A DNA stretch of 64,000 nt from Engraulis encrasicolus (GCF_034702125.1 NC_085876.1:8215364-8279363), one strand, 5' to 3'. Positions 13,241-27,539 are shown, counted from the stretch's first letter. Translations and numbers: made by a program. The notes: generated by a model not told the origin, from the letters alone.

Positions 13241-13442
13241 TCTCTCACACAAACATACTTACACAGACACATGCACATTCAGGTCTTGCTTCTTTCAATG
13301 TATGTAGTGTATTCTTCGCTGTAGACCTTTGCATATACTTATAAATATATACATAAAAAGTTTGTAGTTTTTTCTCTGGTTTTTGATGTTGACCTGTATC
13401 TATACTGTATTCCAGTAGTGCTGACTCTGACTGCTGTATAAT

Positions 13443-13587
13443 TGTATATTTGTAAACCTTGTGTAAATGTGGAATCCTTTTTCGAGGAAAAAAAAACAGA
13501 TGCTAAAAAAAAAGCGATTGATTACCGCTGTGAGCGTGTGATGTCCAGCGCTCTGTAAATCACTGCATTTGCTGTATATTGTAAATT
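13443..13587 (+). promoter_or_regulatory. Cluster of Pumilio-type UGUANAU words in pum1 3' UTR
   Basis: TGTATATT (13443), TGTAAATG (13462), TGTAAATC (13554), TGTATATT (13573) and TGTAAATT (13580) lie within 145 nt, with another TGTAAATT near 14082. The Pumilio consensus is UGUANAUA; these match the first seven positions but none has the final A. This would fit weak autoregulatory binding by PUM proteins, but AU-rich UTRs generate such words by chance. Confidence 0.35.
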
Positions 13588-15507
13588 GTAATATCAGATT
13601 TTTTTTTTGTTTTGTTTTTGTTTTCAAAGTAACATAAACTCAATTTCCTTTTCTTGGATTTTTTTGTTTTTGTTTTTTTGTTTAGTTTTAACATCCGCTT
13701 CACCTCCTCACCAACTTCCGCCGGCCTATCCCACAATGCTTTGCTCTCTCCCTCTCTCTATACCTCTATCATTCTCTCTCTTTTTAACCTCCTTTTTAAA
13801 AAAAGATCCCTCTCTCCCACAAGCGTGTGGCGGGTTTGTGTTTGGGTAGAGAGGTTTAGGTAAATGCTTCAAACGCGAGTGTGTGTACAGATTTATTTTT
13901 TTCCTTTTTCTTTTTTTTTTGCCATTATGTGCTCTAATGTAAGTGACTGTATAAATCTGTTAATTTCTTCCTTTTTTTTTCCCCTTTATTTTTTTGTTTT
14001 GTTTTTTCGATTTGTTATTTACTCCTTTTTGCTGCAGTGTACATTTAAACAAAAACAAAAACAAAAGCAAACAGCATTGTGTAAATTTCCTGGGTCACAC
14101 ACACCCCTGCTGCGTCTGTGTATAGAGAGTGTGTGTAGTCATGGCCTTGCCTCCGCCCGCGGTGGCAGCAGCAGCAGCAGCGTACATAAAAGATTGCCTG
14201 GCTGTTTTGTATCTCCTGTTGTAGACGGTCTCGATAACGCTGTGTGACCTTTATTTTGAGACAAAAAAAGAAAAAAACTCAAAAATTCTACGCCAGCTGT
14301 CTTCTGTCTCGTCAATTTGTGTATGTGTGTGTGTGTGTGTGTGCGCGTGTGTGCGCGCGTGTGCGTGTGTGTGTATGCGCGTGCGTGTTTGTGTGTGGGC
14401 GCGTATGCGCGTGCGTGTGTGTGTGTGGGCGTACGCGTGCGAGAGATGGGAGGTGTGCGCACGTGTGCATGCCTGTAAAATTGTAAAACGAGGGTTGTTA
14501 CAAAGGCACTGACTTATACGTACAAACAGACACATACTGTACACGGACACAACCGCACACACATACGCACTCTTGCACATTTCCAAGGCCCATTTCTCTG
14601 TAAGCTCTTTGGTGTCATTTGACAAGTCAATTATTTTTCTGTGTGAAATGGGGTCGTTGGGAAAAAAACACGCTCATTGCCTCCCTACACACTGGTGTGC
14701 ACGCACAAACACACACCCCGTTGCAGGTCCATGAGCCCATTTCGAGTGTACAGTGACGTTCTGTGTTGCCATCTGACAGCCAGCCACTGTGCCAGATAGC
14801 ACTTGTTACGCGATGAAAAATGGGTCCATTTTCTCTAAGGGCAGTTAGACACCAAACGACGGCAGGCTTCTCTCAGTCAGAAGGGAAAATTTCAGAGGAA
14901 CGCTTCATTTACACTCGAGTGTGCCGTGACTAACAAAGAGGTTTCTAGCTGACTTTGAAGAGGGGTTATGGCTCTCCCTGTTTATCTATCCTCTTTAGGA
15001 GTCTGCACGCCAGATTTGGAGAGTTTTGATCCCATTTCCAAACACAGGATCAACCACATTTTTAGCTTTTGAAAATATTTGGTTTTGTGAACTTGGGTAA
15101 CACTGCCTTTTCAAAGGTGTTGTCTGCCCCCCCAAAAAGTATCTCTGGCTCACAGCTGAAACAGTTCATCTTGATGTACGTAAGCATACTGACGGCGATG
15201 TAAGAGCAAAAAAAAAGTGTACCGGTAATTGTAAATCACCAATCTTGTGCCTTCAGCCTTGTCACCATACAATACAATTCTGGCTGTTTCACCTCTAACT
15301 GCAGGTCAATGTGTGGGCCAAAGACATTTTTAGGCAAGCACAGGGTGTTGGTTAAAAATATCATCTGTGAGCCTGTATGTTCGTTTTAGACCGTTCCAAT
15401 CCTGGCTGTTATGTGAGAGTGACTGAGGCTGAAATAATGAGGCATGTTTCATCAGCATCACTGACCTTTTTTACCTCACTGCATGCAATGACCATCGGTA
15501 TAATTGG

Positions 15508-15873
15508 CAGTGGCGGATATATTGCACACTGGGCCCCAGGGCAAGGCACTGCCCCCCACCAAGGTCCATATAGAGCCCCTGCCACGAACAAGGGAGGGCC
15601 CTGGGGCACATGCCCTGATCGCCCGCCCATGAAACTGCACGTTTTCCCCTCTGAATGCTACACCCACTGGTCGTGTGGTGCCAATCCCTGCAGGTCATTA
15701 GACATATTGATTAGCCCCTACATAGAGTGGACCATATGGAGGGGAAACAAGTAGTTTCATGGGCGGACCCAGAGGTGCCGATGGGGTCTATATCTTCGCC
15801 CCAGATTAAGGGTACATGGAGTACCGCACAATCCTCAAGACAAATTTTCAATACTAACTCAAATCCGCCACTA
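15508..15873. mobile_element. MITE with CAGTGGCGGAT termini
   Basis: CAGTGGCGGATAT at the left and ATCCGCCACTA at the right are inverted. Inside, GCCCGCCCATGAAACT (~15621) is inverted at ~15754 (AGTTTCATGGGCGG), giving a nested palindrome. 366 bp, non-coding. Confidence 0.6.
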
Positions 15874-18119
15874 GATGGCACTATGAATCAACCAGTGACT
15901 TCAGGAGGAGTCCTGTGTATGAGGCACTGAGCTCTAATACAAATGGCAAAAAAAATGAGTTTCTCTGAAGTTCAAGCTGCATACACTCACACACAAACAC
16001 AAAGAAGTTCTAATCTTCAACTGGGTGTGTGTAGTAATAACAAAGAATAGGATTCCAGTAAAATTACAGTTACGCTTGAGTCTTGACAGTCAAGTGAGTG
16101 CAGTTCCAGAGCAGTTGTTCCCAATCAGATATCTCTCCTCGTGTCTAATTTGGAGCCAGACTGCAGATTCGACACAGGTTATGGATTAGGAGGGCAAAGA
16201 ACTTGTCTGATTCGCCCCCTGCGGGGAAAAGAGAATGGTAATTATGGTGCATTCACCATGCAGTAGGTGTTGCTATGCAAGGGGAGTCTCGCGTGTAAAC
16301 ACACATTTCATTTGTTCTGGTTGTGCTAATGTTTATGTCCGCACATGAAACCCATTCAGATAAATATGAAATCAATGTGGGAAAATGGACAAATTTACAC
16401 ACATTTGCATTTTTGTGTGTGATACCAGAGTGAAATGCATTCAAATGAAAACAATTTCCATATTCAACAGTGACTCAAAAACAAAATGTGACTGATTGAC
16501 AGGAACAGGACATAACAGAGCCATACTTTGGTGCACAGTAAATGATATGCTTGTGTCAACCGATTGGCCATTGAGACCTCTGAATACAAAGATAAGATTT
16601 TTTTTTTTTTTTTAAAAAGACCTTGACTCAAAGACAGGGCTGGGCAACTGCTCCTTCAAAGAGCAGACTTTCTGCCATGTACTTGTTTAGCGTGAGTTGA
16701 CACATCAAAAGACTATAGCAACAAATTCTACATTATTTGTCTTACTTGTCTCTTCTTCTTCTTCTTCTGCCTTAAAAAAAACGGAAAGAGAGGGGGGGGC
16801 AGGGGTCTGTCTTCCTGGGGCTAAGGCTGCAGGAGGTGGGGTATGTGTGTGTGTGTTTTGGGGTGGGGGGGTGTCCAAATGTACATTGTTAAATTATTTA
16901 GAGTCCTGATGTTAGATATTAAATACCGACATATGGGTCCACTGCAGGTTGTCGCCCCCCCATACAGTGAACCATTAGCTCCACCCTCCGCCAAGTTTTG
17001 GCCTGGTGGTCTTTGTCAAGCTTCTACTTTCACACATGTAACATAACACATGACTCAGCTCTGGTAGAGGTGGAAAGAGGGCTTACTACAGATGAGCTAT
17101 TAATCAAACCTGCCTGTTACCCATCAGTGATGTTGTCTGTCTGAAATTCCAGTTCCCATCATTGAAGGAGAAGAGATTGTGTAGGCCTGAAGTCTACCTT
17201 CTAAATCATGGTTAACCTCTGTCAGTTATCTGGAAGGAGTGGTTGAAAATCCCAGACCATAGGACTTATTGACACTAGAATGCATAAACAGATGTCAGGG
17301 TACCAAGGGTACTTGGTTTAAAATTGTACATATACAAAGATTACTCAAAACAAAAGAAGAAGTGCCGTGCTGTCCTGTTATATCCTATACTTTACTATTC
17401 TGTTCTATTGTGTTCTATTCTATTTGGTTTTGTTTTGTTCTATTCTATTGTACTCCACTCTGTAATTCATGAAGTCAGGAAAATGATAGGAAGGATACAA
17501 TCCAGGGATTGAAGATATTGCTGTTGTGGGAAAAAGATTTCCTGGTAGCAGTTCTTGGTAGCACCGCTCTCCATATGCCACTCTATTGTGGAGATGTTAA
17601 GGTGTGTCCTCAAACAAACAGGCTAAGGTCTGAACTCTACACCTGTACAGTTAGTGGAGTGATCTGGAAGTTGAACCGCAAATTAATGCCACACACTAAG
17701 TACACATGTCTTTTTTAAAATGCAATAATAGTTGAATCCACAAGAAAAACAGGCAGAAGTCACAAAAGGTCACAAACATGAGTCACAAACGTCACACTTT
17801 TTCAAATTCAAGTGCCCCACCTTTTCCAGGAATAATCCTGTGGATTAGTGATAAGTAGTTTCCAGATAGAAGCATATTACAATAACCTACACTTCTGAAA
17901 AGCAAGTGAAGAACTTTAAAATGGTGAAATGTTTCCCCTTGTGTGGACTCCTCATTCATCATGACAAGCAAGCAAACAAAAAAAAAGTTGTTGGTGACCG
18001 GGTGTTCTGTCGATATGGACTGCTTTGTGGAGATGAGCTACCATCAAGCTTTTAACACAGCCTAAACGCAAAACCTTAACCTTAACCCCTGTTGTAATGC
18101 ATTGTGATGCATTGGTACA

Positions 18120-18232
18120 TAGTACATTTTGCAGTGTTAATTCAACAATTTGATTTAACATTTTCTAGAGTTTATTTGGTCCCAGAGTACTCTCTAAGTG
18201 TTGAATTAACACCGTAACTTTTTACTGTGTAG
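18120..18232. mobile_element. Short palindromic MITE
   Basis: CAGTGTTAATTCAACA near 18132 is inverted as GTGTTGAATTAACACC near 18199, and the right end continues GTAACTTTTTACTGTG. Such 'CAGTAAAAAGTTACNGTGTTAATTCAAC' palindromes are frequent in fish genomes. Confidence 0.6.
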
Positions 18233-18470
18233 CTCTGCTCGACAGGTAACACGTATGGACACGGCAGCAGCTCCCCGTCTGCTGTGTCCTCCATTGTGTG
18301 GCTGGTCGTTAAGGTGTGGCCCTCCTCAAACAGGCCCAGTGGGGCAGAGCAGCACACAGAGGAGAGGAGAGGAGAGGAGAGCCCTGCTACTGTCACAGCT
18401 GAACGAATGAATAGAAGGCCTGGCCCTTTGCAGAATACAAGCATGTGCTGTCTTGCAGAGCCAAACCCTC

Positions 18471-18595
18471 CTCTCCTCTTCTCTTCTCTTCTCTTCTCTT
18501 CTCTTCTCTTCTCTTCTCTTCTCTTCTCTTCTCTTCTCTTCTCTTCTCTTCTCTTCTCTTCTCTTCTCTTCTCTCCTCTCCTCTCCTCTCCTCTT
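18471..18595. repeat. (CTCTT)n pentanucleotide array
   Basis: About 20 CTCTT units then CTCTC variants; a second pyrimidine tract with (TC)n follows at 18690-18775. Confidence 0.95.
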
Positions 18596-18716
18596 CACTT
18601 CCCATCATTGTGTGTCACACTCATACTAATGCGGGGAAGAAAATGAATCCCAAACTTAATTTGGCACCTCCCTGTGTCTAAAGGCTATACTCTCTGTCTC
18701 TGTCTCTCTTTCTCTG

Positions 18717-18769
<53 letters not shown>

Positions 18770-19877
18770 TTTCTCTCCATCTCTCAGGCTGTACAAAAGC
18801 CGCCTTAGCATCTTGATCAATTGCTCCACCATCAGCTGTAAATCAACTTAGAGAAGGAGAGGTTGCTCTCGCCCGACAGACTCCGACTTAGTGGCTGGCT
18901 TTGGGGGAAACTCCAAAAAACACTTGACAAAATAATTGTCTGACTTATCTCGTTTTACCGCAAGCCCTCCGTATTGGAATTCTCTTCTTGCCACGCCTTC
19001 AGGATATCCACTTGAATGGGGTGGTTCCTTTGGAATGGCTCAATTCAACTTAATTGTAATGACAGTAGTTAAGGATCAATCTGATAAGGCACTGCTAGTG
19101 ATTCAATTACGTCTTATTAATTAAGGCTATGCCATTTATAAAGACCAAAGCGTTCACATGGATGGTGGTAGAAGTAGAATTTAGACTTTTTAATCTAAAT
19201 AGCACACCACTTTCAGTTCAAGTGTTTGTAACTACCTGTATAGTGCATTGTGCTCCTCCTGACCATCAGAGCATGTTTTCGAGTTTGGGGCAAATGATTT
19301 TCTGACTCACATCTTCATCAGTGAATTGGTGAGTGCTGTGCATGTCCATGTTCTCAAGTGCTATGAAAATGTAGGCCTGTGTACAATATAACCCAACCCA
19401 CGTAAGATAATGCACACATCAACAGCAGAATTTGGTCATCAATATTTTGTATGTTGAGGGTAGAAGAAATCCGAGGCACTCAATGTTACAGTTTTATATT
19501 TTTTTATTTGGCTACAAGTATACAAATTCTAACCTTGACTGACTTGGATCTCTTCTATCCTGAGCAAGTTTGAGAGCCCCACTGATAAGCACCAAGGAAA
19601 AAGGTGAAAACCCTGAAGCACTGAAAACATTTCCTGTTTGATTTTTTTATATTTTGTTTGTATAGAGGGCCCTTTCAGGTGACTTTGTCTTGGGCCCGGT
19701 AACAGCTGTCAGCATCCCTGATCTACATGTAAATCAGTGAATTGGTGAGTGCAGGTCATGTCCATGTCCTCAAATGCTGTGAATATGTACAGTACAGTAT
19801 GTACATTATAATCCATGTAAAACACTGTACATATCAACAGGATGTGAGTGAGAATGAATTACTAACAGCTTGATTGT

Positions 19878-20060
19878 CTTTTTGTATATTTATTAAGGGC
19901 TTTTTTTGCCTTCATTTCTGTCAGGTCAGTGGAGGAGAAGCAGGAAATGAGTGGAGAGAGAGAGAGATGGGGAAGGACCGGCAAATGACCCGAACCGGAA
20001 TCGAACCTGGGTCGCCGGCATGGTAACCCAATGCCCTCCCGTTGGGCCACGGCAGGGCCA
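19878..20060 (-). mobile_element. tRNA-derived SINE, minus strand, with TSD
   Basis: On the minus strand the A-box region GTGGCCCAACGGGAGGGC and B box GGTTCGATTCC are followed by GGGTCATTTGCCGGTCCTTC, a CTCTCT body, TTTCCTGC, and an AAAAAAGCCC tail. A 13-bp direct repeat ACARCTTGATTGT (one mismatch) flanks it at 19865-19877 and 20061-20073. Same family as 46404 and 56962. Confidence 0.85.
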
Positions 20061-20407
20061 ACAACTTGATTGTTATTTAATGTGAGTATGACACCATGGT
20101 TAGTGTCATCACACAATGCTGTTTACGTGGGAGTGCCTTCTTTAGACTATTGTCTTAACTAGGTTAAGATTTGAATATCAATAGTCTATGTTTTCACTTG
20201 GGCAGCCTGCCAGTGGCCGGACAAAATCAGTTCTAGGCCTTGTGATAGTGTAAAATACTAGTTGAGGACAGCATAGCACGAGAGGAACACATGATATTAT
20301 ACAGTATCTGGTGTACACTGTGTTTCCGATAAGATAGCATTTCAAATGAGTAAGATGGACCTAAGCTTCCATCCTATCAGCCTTGAGGAAATGTTTTCCT
20401 TGAGGAA

Positions 20408-20550
<143 letters not shown>

Positions 20551-21345
20551 AAGAGGGGACCTTTTGACTCCGCTTGTATCTCAGTGATTACTGAAGGAGA
20601 AATTGTTTTACATAGAGGGCGTTAAGGGTCTTGGGGGAAAGAAAAAGAATATGGTAATTCAATTATTGCAGAGGTTAATTCTTATGTACAAATTCATGCA
20701 CACTACCCATTCCCTATAGTGTTTCAGGCCATCGCCTCCATAATTTTTTACAAAAGGCTTTTTTGATCTCAGTCAGCACGCCATGTCAAAACGGCCTGCC
20801 GGCGTTTCAGACAAACATTTGTCCGTGGCCAGTCACACTAGGACATCTGTGTGGGGTGGTGAGTGAGGCCTGTATTTATCTTCACACCACAGCCTTGTTT
20901 ATTTATTTACCACTATTGTGAAAGGGGGCACGGAGGGTGTGCTTCAAAGAGTTGCTTTCACACCTCTCTCTGCCCTCACATAACAGACTGTATAGGGTCG
21001 CTGCACTATATCTCTATAGAGTATACAGTATAACTCAAGTTTTGTTGTGATACTGGATATTTCCCAAAGTGAAGTGTCCTGGCCTGGCTAGGCCGAGTGA
21101 CGCCCATTTGCGCCTGGTGTATCCAATTATGAATTACAATTAGACCTAGTTATTGGATATTTTTTGGTGAAATCCGCTAAGAAAAATGGGCGTCACTCGT
21201 CCTAGCAGAATACTTTACTTTGAGAAATACCCACTGTATTTTGGAAGAACAGTGTTCCTTATAAATATACTGTATCGTTAATATGTAGAGACCATGAGGA
21301 GAATGGTCAGAAAGAATCAGTCTTGTGATGATGATGATGGTAGTG

Positions 21346-21592
<247 letters not shown>

Positions 21593-22059
21593 TTTCTGGG
21601 ATGGCAATGAGTCATCTTTCTCCAGAAGAGCGGAGTGGAGTGGAGTGGAGTGAAAAGGGTTGCTCCCGACCCGAGGAATACGGTTGTTCCCTCTGGCATG
21701 TACTCCTCGCCCCCGTTAAGGATGTGATGTGTGGCGGCAACACCACGATGACTCACCATGCCTCTACCTGGTTTCTTTACAACGCTCCTGTGATTTTTTT
21801 TTATTATTACAAGCCCCAGTGCTGCTATTTCCAACTCTGACTAATCGCATATCGCTGTTGACTTTAGTATTAAGAGTATGGGACGTACAATCTACAATGA
21901 TTAAGGTTTGTTGTAGTGTGTCATAGTTACCATGGTTAGCTGCATAAGTATTTTCTTAAAAAAAGAAACACACACACACGCATCAGAATGTGTTATGTAT
22001 ATGTACAGTATGTGATTTATGGATCGCTTTTATATATCTAATAATCCACGGGCTTGAAC

Positions 22060-22230
22060 TCATGGAGCTTTTCAGGGAGGCAGGTGGGGTGCTGGTTATA
22101 GGGACTTGGCCTTGTGGCCATATGGTTGCAGGTTTCAGTTCCATTTCATCATTGCTGCTTTCCATAGTCACCTAACCTCGCATTGCTCCCTATACCTTAT
22201 GCCTAAGTAATGACAAGTTATTTTGGACAA
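22060..22230 (+). mobile_element. Degenerate tRNA-derived SINE
   Basis: GGTTGCAGGTTTCAGTTCC (B-box-like, with one inserted T) followed by CACCTAACCTCGCATTGCTC matches the SINE type at 1425. The A-box half is badly decayed. Confidence 0.45.
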
Positions 22231-22859
22231 AACAGGCAGTGTGCAATGTAACATAGAGCAACAGAGTATGAAACAACCCCCTCAACATTGCCATATATTT
22301 GCCAACCTTCAAGTAGATTAATTAAACTAAAACTATCAGCTCATATCAGTGGTGACAAGCTACACTTGCCCCTCACTAAATCAGTTGCTGAAAAACACAT
22401 GGGGAACACTAAAATAACAAATATAGAAATTGGGTGATTCCTTTATGTTTTTGTGCATATTTGGATGTGCTTGCTATGACCATGTTTCATAAGGCTTAAT
22501 CAAGCCAATGGCATTAAACAACAATGAGTCCCCCATGGAGAGATTAGTTGGTGTCCTTTTGTTTCACCCACTAATGAATTGTATTGCAAGAACAATTAAT
22601 TAAGGGTTATATTCATCCTACCTTGTTGATGACTGGACATATAGGGCTATGCTCTATTTAAAAAGAGGTATTTCAAATGGCAGTTTTATGGAATAAAAAA
22701 GTCTTTATACATGTTGGAGGCAATACGCACAACTGTGGGGTGTTGTGGGCTACATTTAGGCTTGAGTTCACCAGCATTTGGCTGTATTGAAATAAGCGGC
22801 AGACAGACAGTGAGCGTGTGTATTTGCAGTTTGTCGTTGTATCAGTAGCCTGACTGTTT

Positions 22860-23350
22860 ACTTAATTGGCAGCTTGGCCGACTTCCACAGTCATGCTACT
22901 GCTCTGGCGGGCTACAGGGGGCATCCGCATACACAAGAGTAGTCTCGTCTCGAGCGCACGCACCACACCATCCTGCTGCACGCGTTTAGTAGGAGGATTC
23001 GAAGGCAGGACCGAAGCAAAGTGAGAGAGGGTGCAGTCTGGCGCCTGCCGACTGTGCATCTAGCAGGTCTCACACACAAGTAGCTTATCCTTCAAGACAG
23101 AGAGACAGAGAAAAAAAATCGGGAAGGCCGCTCAGTCACACATACACAGAGAGATCGTTTTGGGGGTTTCGGTAACCGCGCATGAGCTTTAGCGGGATTA
23201 AACAGACCACGAACGGAACAGAGGAGGCTGGATATTACTAGGAACGCTCGCTGACGCTAATTGAACCGGGATATTTAACACTGAAGGCAAGGAAAACCAA
23301 ATTCGTTCTTCGAAGACCGGGCGGAGGAGGCTCGTGGCTACTACAGCATC
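22860..23350 (+). promoter_or_regulatory. CpG-rich promoter/5' UTR region of the candidate sdc3 gene
   Basis: Upstream of the signal-peptide ATG the sequence changes from AT-rich to CpG-rich (for example GTCTCGAGCGCACGCACC, CACGCG, GGTAACCGCGCATG, GGAACGCTCGCTGACGC), and it has none of the repeats that fill the surroundings. This is the only such stretch between pum1 and the exon. No TATA box at a convincing spacing was seen. The transcription start cannot be placed from sequence; the 5' UTR probably includes at least 23100-23350. CpG richness continues in patches to ~24300. Confidence 0.5.
23182..23241 (+). other. Upstream ORF in putative sdc3 5' leader
   Basis: An ATG at 23182 opens a 19-codon frame (MSFSGIKQTTNGTEEAGYY) ending TAG at 23239-23241, 109 nt before the main ATG. 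If it lies in the transcribed leader it could reduce translation of the main frame. Whether it is transcribed is unknown. Confidence 0.35.
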
Positions 23351-23404
23351 ATGAGGCTCCTGTGCTGGATGGCGCTAGCTCTCCTCCACGGGCATGCCGC
23401 ATCG
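23351..23404 (+). CDS. sdc3: Candidate sdc3 (syndecan-3) first coding exon: signal peptide
   Basis: ATG at 23351 opens 18 codons (MRLLCWMALALLHGHAAS) ending at 23404, followed by a perfect donor GTAAGT. The peptide is a textbook secretory signal: a short Arg N-region, hydrophobic core LLCWMALALL and small residues at the cleavage end. Syndecans are single-pass heparan-sulfate proteoglycans whose first coding exon encodes little more than the signal peptide before a very long first intron, as seen here. In human, PUM1 and SDC3 are adjacent and transcribed in the same direction with PUM1 upstream, exactly as here. The ectodomain (Ser-Gly attachment sites), transmembrane and cytoplasmic exons are not in the window, so the identity rests on synteny and architecture. 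Any other type I or secreted protein gene is the alternative. Confidence 0.65.
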
Positions 23405-25577
23405 GTAAGTGCGAGGCAGTAGGCTACTGCTCTGTTCTTGGCCATTGTGCTCTATTGTTCCAAGGGAAAACCTCGGACCTCCGTAGCCAGCCTGTGCCAT
23501 ACCATACCATACGGGGGGTGGCCTAACCGAACGTTGCACTTCGGATTTGTGGTTTGTGACTGTCCGTGAAATTGGTCCTCCTTGGACCTTGGGATTGGGT
23601 TACCGAGTCGTAACGTATTAGGAAACCTTGTGTATGTCTGTGCGTGTATGTGTGAAGGGGGGAGAACAGGATTGGCTATGCTAGGGTGATAAAGGCGTAA
23701 GGGATTCCGCTGGGGGTCTTCTGTGTGTGCGCGTCTGTGCGTTATGCGTATATGTGTGTGTATTTGTGTTTGAGAGGTTAAGAACACACTATCGCCTATC
23801 CCCTCCCCCCAAGCGTATCCAAAAACAGCCTGTTTGGGTTGCGCGTGCTATCCAAGTTAATTGCCGCGTTGCTGTTAATTAGACCAGCCTAGTGTTTAAT
23901 TATGCAATCAATGGGTTTTGTTCTGCCGTCGCCAGCTCTCGCCATAATATTTCTCATTCATCAGATCTCGCTGGATACTCTCTCTCCGAACCGCACGTGT
24001 GTTAAAGGGGCCTACCCTACCTGACAGGCAGGGAGAGGGAGGGAAATTATAAGCCGAAGGGGGAGAGGGAAAAGTAGGCTATGGTAAGGAGCGTTGCTGC
24101 TGAGCTGCAGCCTACATGCAGCCAGAGTGGAAGGGGAGGGAGGTGGGATTTGGTGCGCGGCACGGTGGTGGTGGTGGTCGGGCAGGCTGGGTGCAGAAGC
24201 CCGGGGTGGGGCACAGCGGTGGTAAACCCGCCGGGGACCGGGGTGTGGAGGGGAGTGCTGGGGAGTGGGGGTGGTGGTTTGAGTCGATGACGACATCGTG
24301 AACCGATTAGTGAAGCAAGATAGCGGAACCGTAGCCTACCTCTTGCTGCTGCTCTCGCGAGATTCCTATTTGGGCAGCTGAGAAATTGAAGGTAGCAGCC
24401 TATTTGGCAAAAATCTCACTGGGAATTTGGTGACGCAGTCCACAAACAGATTTTTGGTAAGATGAGATGGCTTGCTCTCAGGTAGCTTGGTTTTATTCTG
24501 ATGGTGGAGTTTCAAGCAGTGGTGTGTAGGCTAGATATGGGTGCTTAGGGATAAAGTATAGTGTTCTATTAAACATTGTAGCCTGCTTTACTATTTCCCA
24601 AAGTACTCCTGGCATATTCTTCACTGCTAAAGGGAATAGTTAAAATTCACAGCTGCATCATAACCCATATTGCTCAGAACAGCTATAGTAAATCCTGTCA
24701 TGGCTTTGTGCTACCATTTGGAAGAGAAAAAAAGGAAGAAGAACGATGATTTCATCTATGAACCTTATATCAGGTCACTGTATGTTCAACCAGCCATGTC
24801 CAGTCATTATTCCATGCAGTCATACAGATTAGATTAGTATTTTGATAGTGAGTAAATTGTGCGAATATCCTTTAATCTCACAAACCGCTATAGCACAGGG
24901 GAATACTGTACTCCTGTGTATCAGTTATGATTTAAGGGTAACATAGGCCTATTACACATAGGGGTTTATTATTTCACAATTTATATCCACATTATTCCAT
25001 ATTTCGTTTTTGTTGGACATGGGAATAATATGAATAGACACATGGATTTTCTTGTAACGGAAATCTGTCTGAAAGCCCGTTGGATTATCCATAGCTTTCT
25101 CTCTCCGTAGGCCTATATACTAAGGGCATTAATGTCCACTTGGCAATAGAATATTATTATGACGCACAAATGAAGCCTGACGCACGTCTTCTGTTTTAAA
25201 CGAGTTGGCAAGCAATTAGGGCCTGCTCTACCAATTCCCAGTCTTCTTGCTGCTCCTTGGTCTGACCCCTTCCTTCTGTGTATTGCCTAGCACTTTTACC
25301 AGTAATTGGGGCATAATGTGAGTGTATTACGAGTGTATTTATGCAGCAGCTACTTAAAGCACTGTGTGTTTTGGCTCAGGCAGCAGAAATACCCCTGTTA
25401 TTTTTGTCTCTCCTTCGCTGCCATTTGTGTAGTCGGCTGCAACAGGGCTGCAGGAGAATGTTGAAAATTGAGGGTGCACACACGGCTCTGACTGCACAGC
25501 ACACGGCCTCTTAAAACGGGCAGTTGTTGACTTCCTTTAACAAGTTTATGGAAGAGTACATTTCAGTATTGCTTAAA

Positions 25578-25613
<36 letters not shown>

Positions 25614-25819
25614 CACACAGACCTACGCACACACTTGCAATCATCTGATAGGAACTGGGTCAGTCATTTAATTCTAAGTTCTCATCCTGTATTTGATATC
25701 CTAGGGCCCTAGAGCGTACGGTACGTCTGTGTTGTTTTTGAGTGTAGGCGAGTGTCTGAGAGACTCTCTTCTAATTTAACCTAGGGCTCTCCTGTGTGTG
25801 CAGAGACGAGCCGAGCAGA

Positions 25820-25928
<109 letters not shown>

Positions 25929-26076
25929 TTTCATTTCATGTTCATGAAGGAAAAAAAAAATACACAGCCGTGTGTTCTCTCCAGTTGCTGCAGAAATGAA
26001 TCAGTGTTTTGTCCTGCACTCCACAAAGACGACCATAGAAATGAGAGGCAGAGGGGGAAATGGAGAGCATGTCTGT

Positions 26077-26241
<165 letters not shown>

Positions 26242-27539
26242 GCATACTTGGAACATATAGCTGGGAGTAAACAAACTCAGGAAGTGGCACGTTTTTGGGA
26301 AAGGATATTTCTCACACCGTCAACCACTGCTCAGAATAAAGACCATCTTTTCAGCGAGGGCAAACTGTCATAAATCAGATGTTTACTAAAACCGGGTAAA
26401 AAAAAGGCAAACTTTTGAGAAGTACCCAATAGTCTGAAAAAGGCTATCATTTTACCAGCTCTGTCTCGTGCCTGTGTGTGATCACCATATCAAACAAAAG
26501 GACAAGATATCCAGTCATGAAGAGGCATGGTGAAATGGTATGGGAGATATCATATCAGAGATATTGTAGTGTTTTAGGCATGTTTTTTGTCATGAGGCAA
26601 AAATGAGCAGCTGTCTGAACGCAGGTCTGTGCATGACAAGATCTCCCATTTATCTCCGGGCTACAGATAGCCAACAGGCTCACATGTGTGTGGGTGATTC
26701 TCACGAAGCTAAAAAAAACAATGGCAATGACTTTTTAATGGTTAAATATGACAGGGATTCTTTTGATAATATACATGACTGTAGAGCGAGACGTGTACTT
26801 TCTGGCACACTAGTTCATTTAAAAAAATATTATTTTTATTTTCCACTTTTTATGCATTTTATAGGCAAATTCTCATTACCGAAATGTTCCCCGACCCAAA
26901 ATTTCGCTGGTCGTTGAATTAGGTAAAACATAATGAAAAACTTTAAAAATACATAAATGACCCTACAAGAGCGTTAGACTATGCCGAAGTTTCATTAAGT
27001 GTTCTTGGTTGGCAATTTAATAATGAACACTAATGAAAATTCAAGTAACAGATTGTGTCCCCAAGTTTTACTTTCTTCTCAATAACGCAATATATTTCAG
27101 AGCTACAATTAAAAGCCCTCCAGAATTCAATATGAGCTGAAACTGCTACAATTCATGTTAACCAATAGGAGAGTCAAGATGGCTACACTGATTAGTCACC
27201 CTTATTGTTTGTGCCCTGTAAAATAAAATGTAACAATTTGTCTCCAAAATATGCAAAAACGACAAAAGTTGGTTCTCATTAATTAACCGAAATTAAGTCA
27301 ATATTACAAAATGAAAAAAGAAAGAATTTTCTTTTTCATTTTTAAACTTGCTTGGTAATAGGGTTTCCTTTTTTTCAGAAATTCAACAATGGTCATAATT
27401 AGCTATGTCATAATTACTCAAGTTACCGTTCGCATTATGTGCTGAGCCATCTCATTACCGCAATACACATTCTCATTACCGCAATGTGTTAAGTACCTTT
27501 TCGGTAATGAGGATTGTACATTTCGGTAATGAGACTCTT

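Noticed and set aside
14322..14480. Telomere-like or Z-DNA regulatory element
   Set aside because: GTGCGC-rich alternation is present, but it is one of many TG tracts here and has no TTAGGG units.
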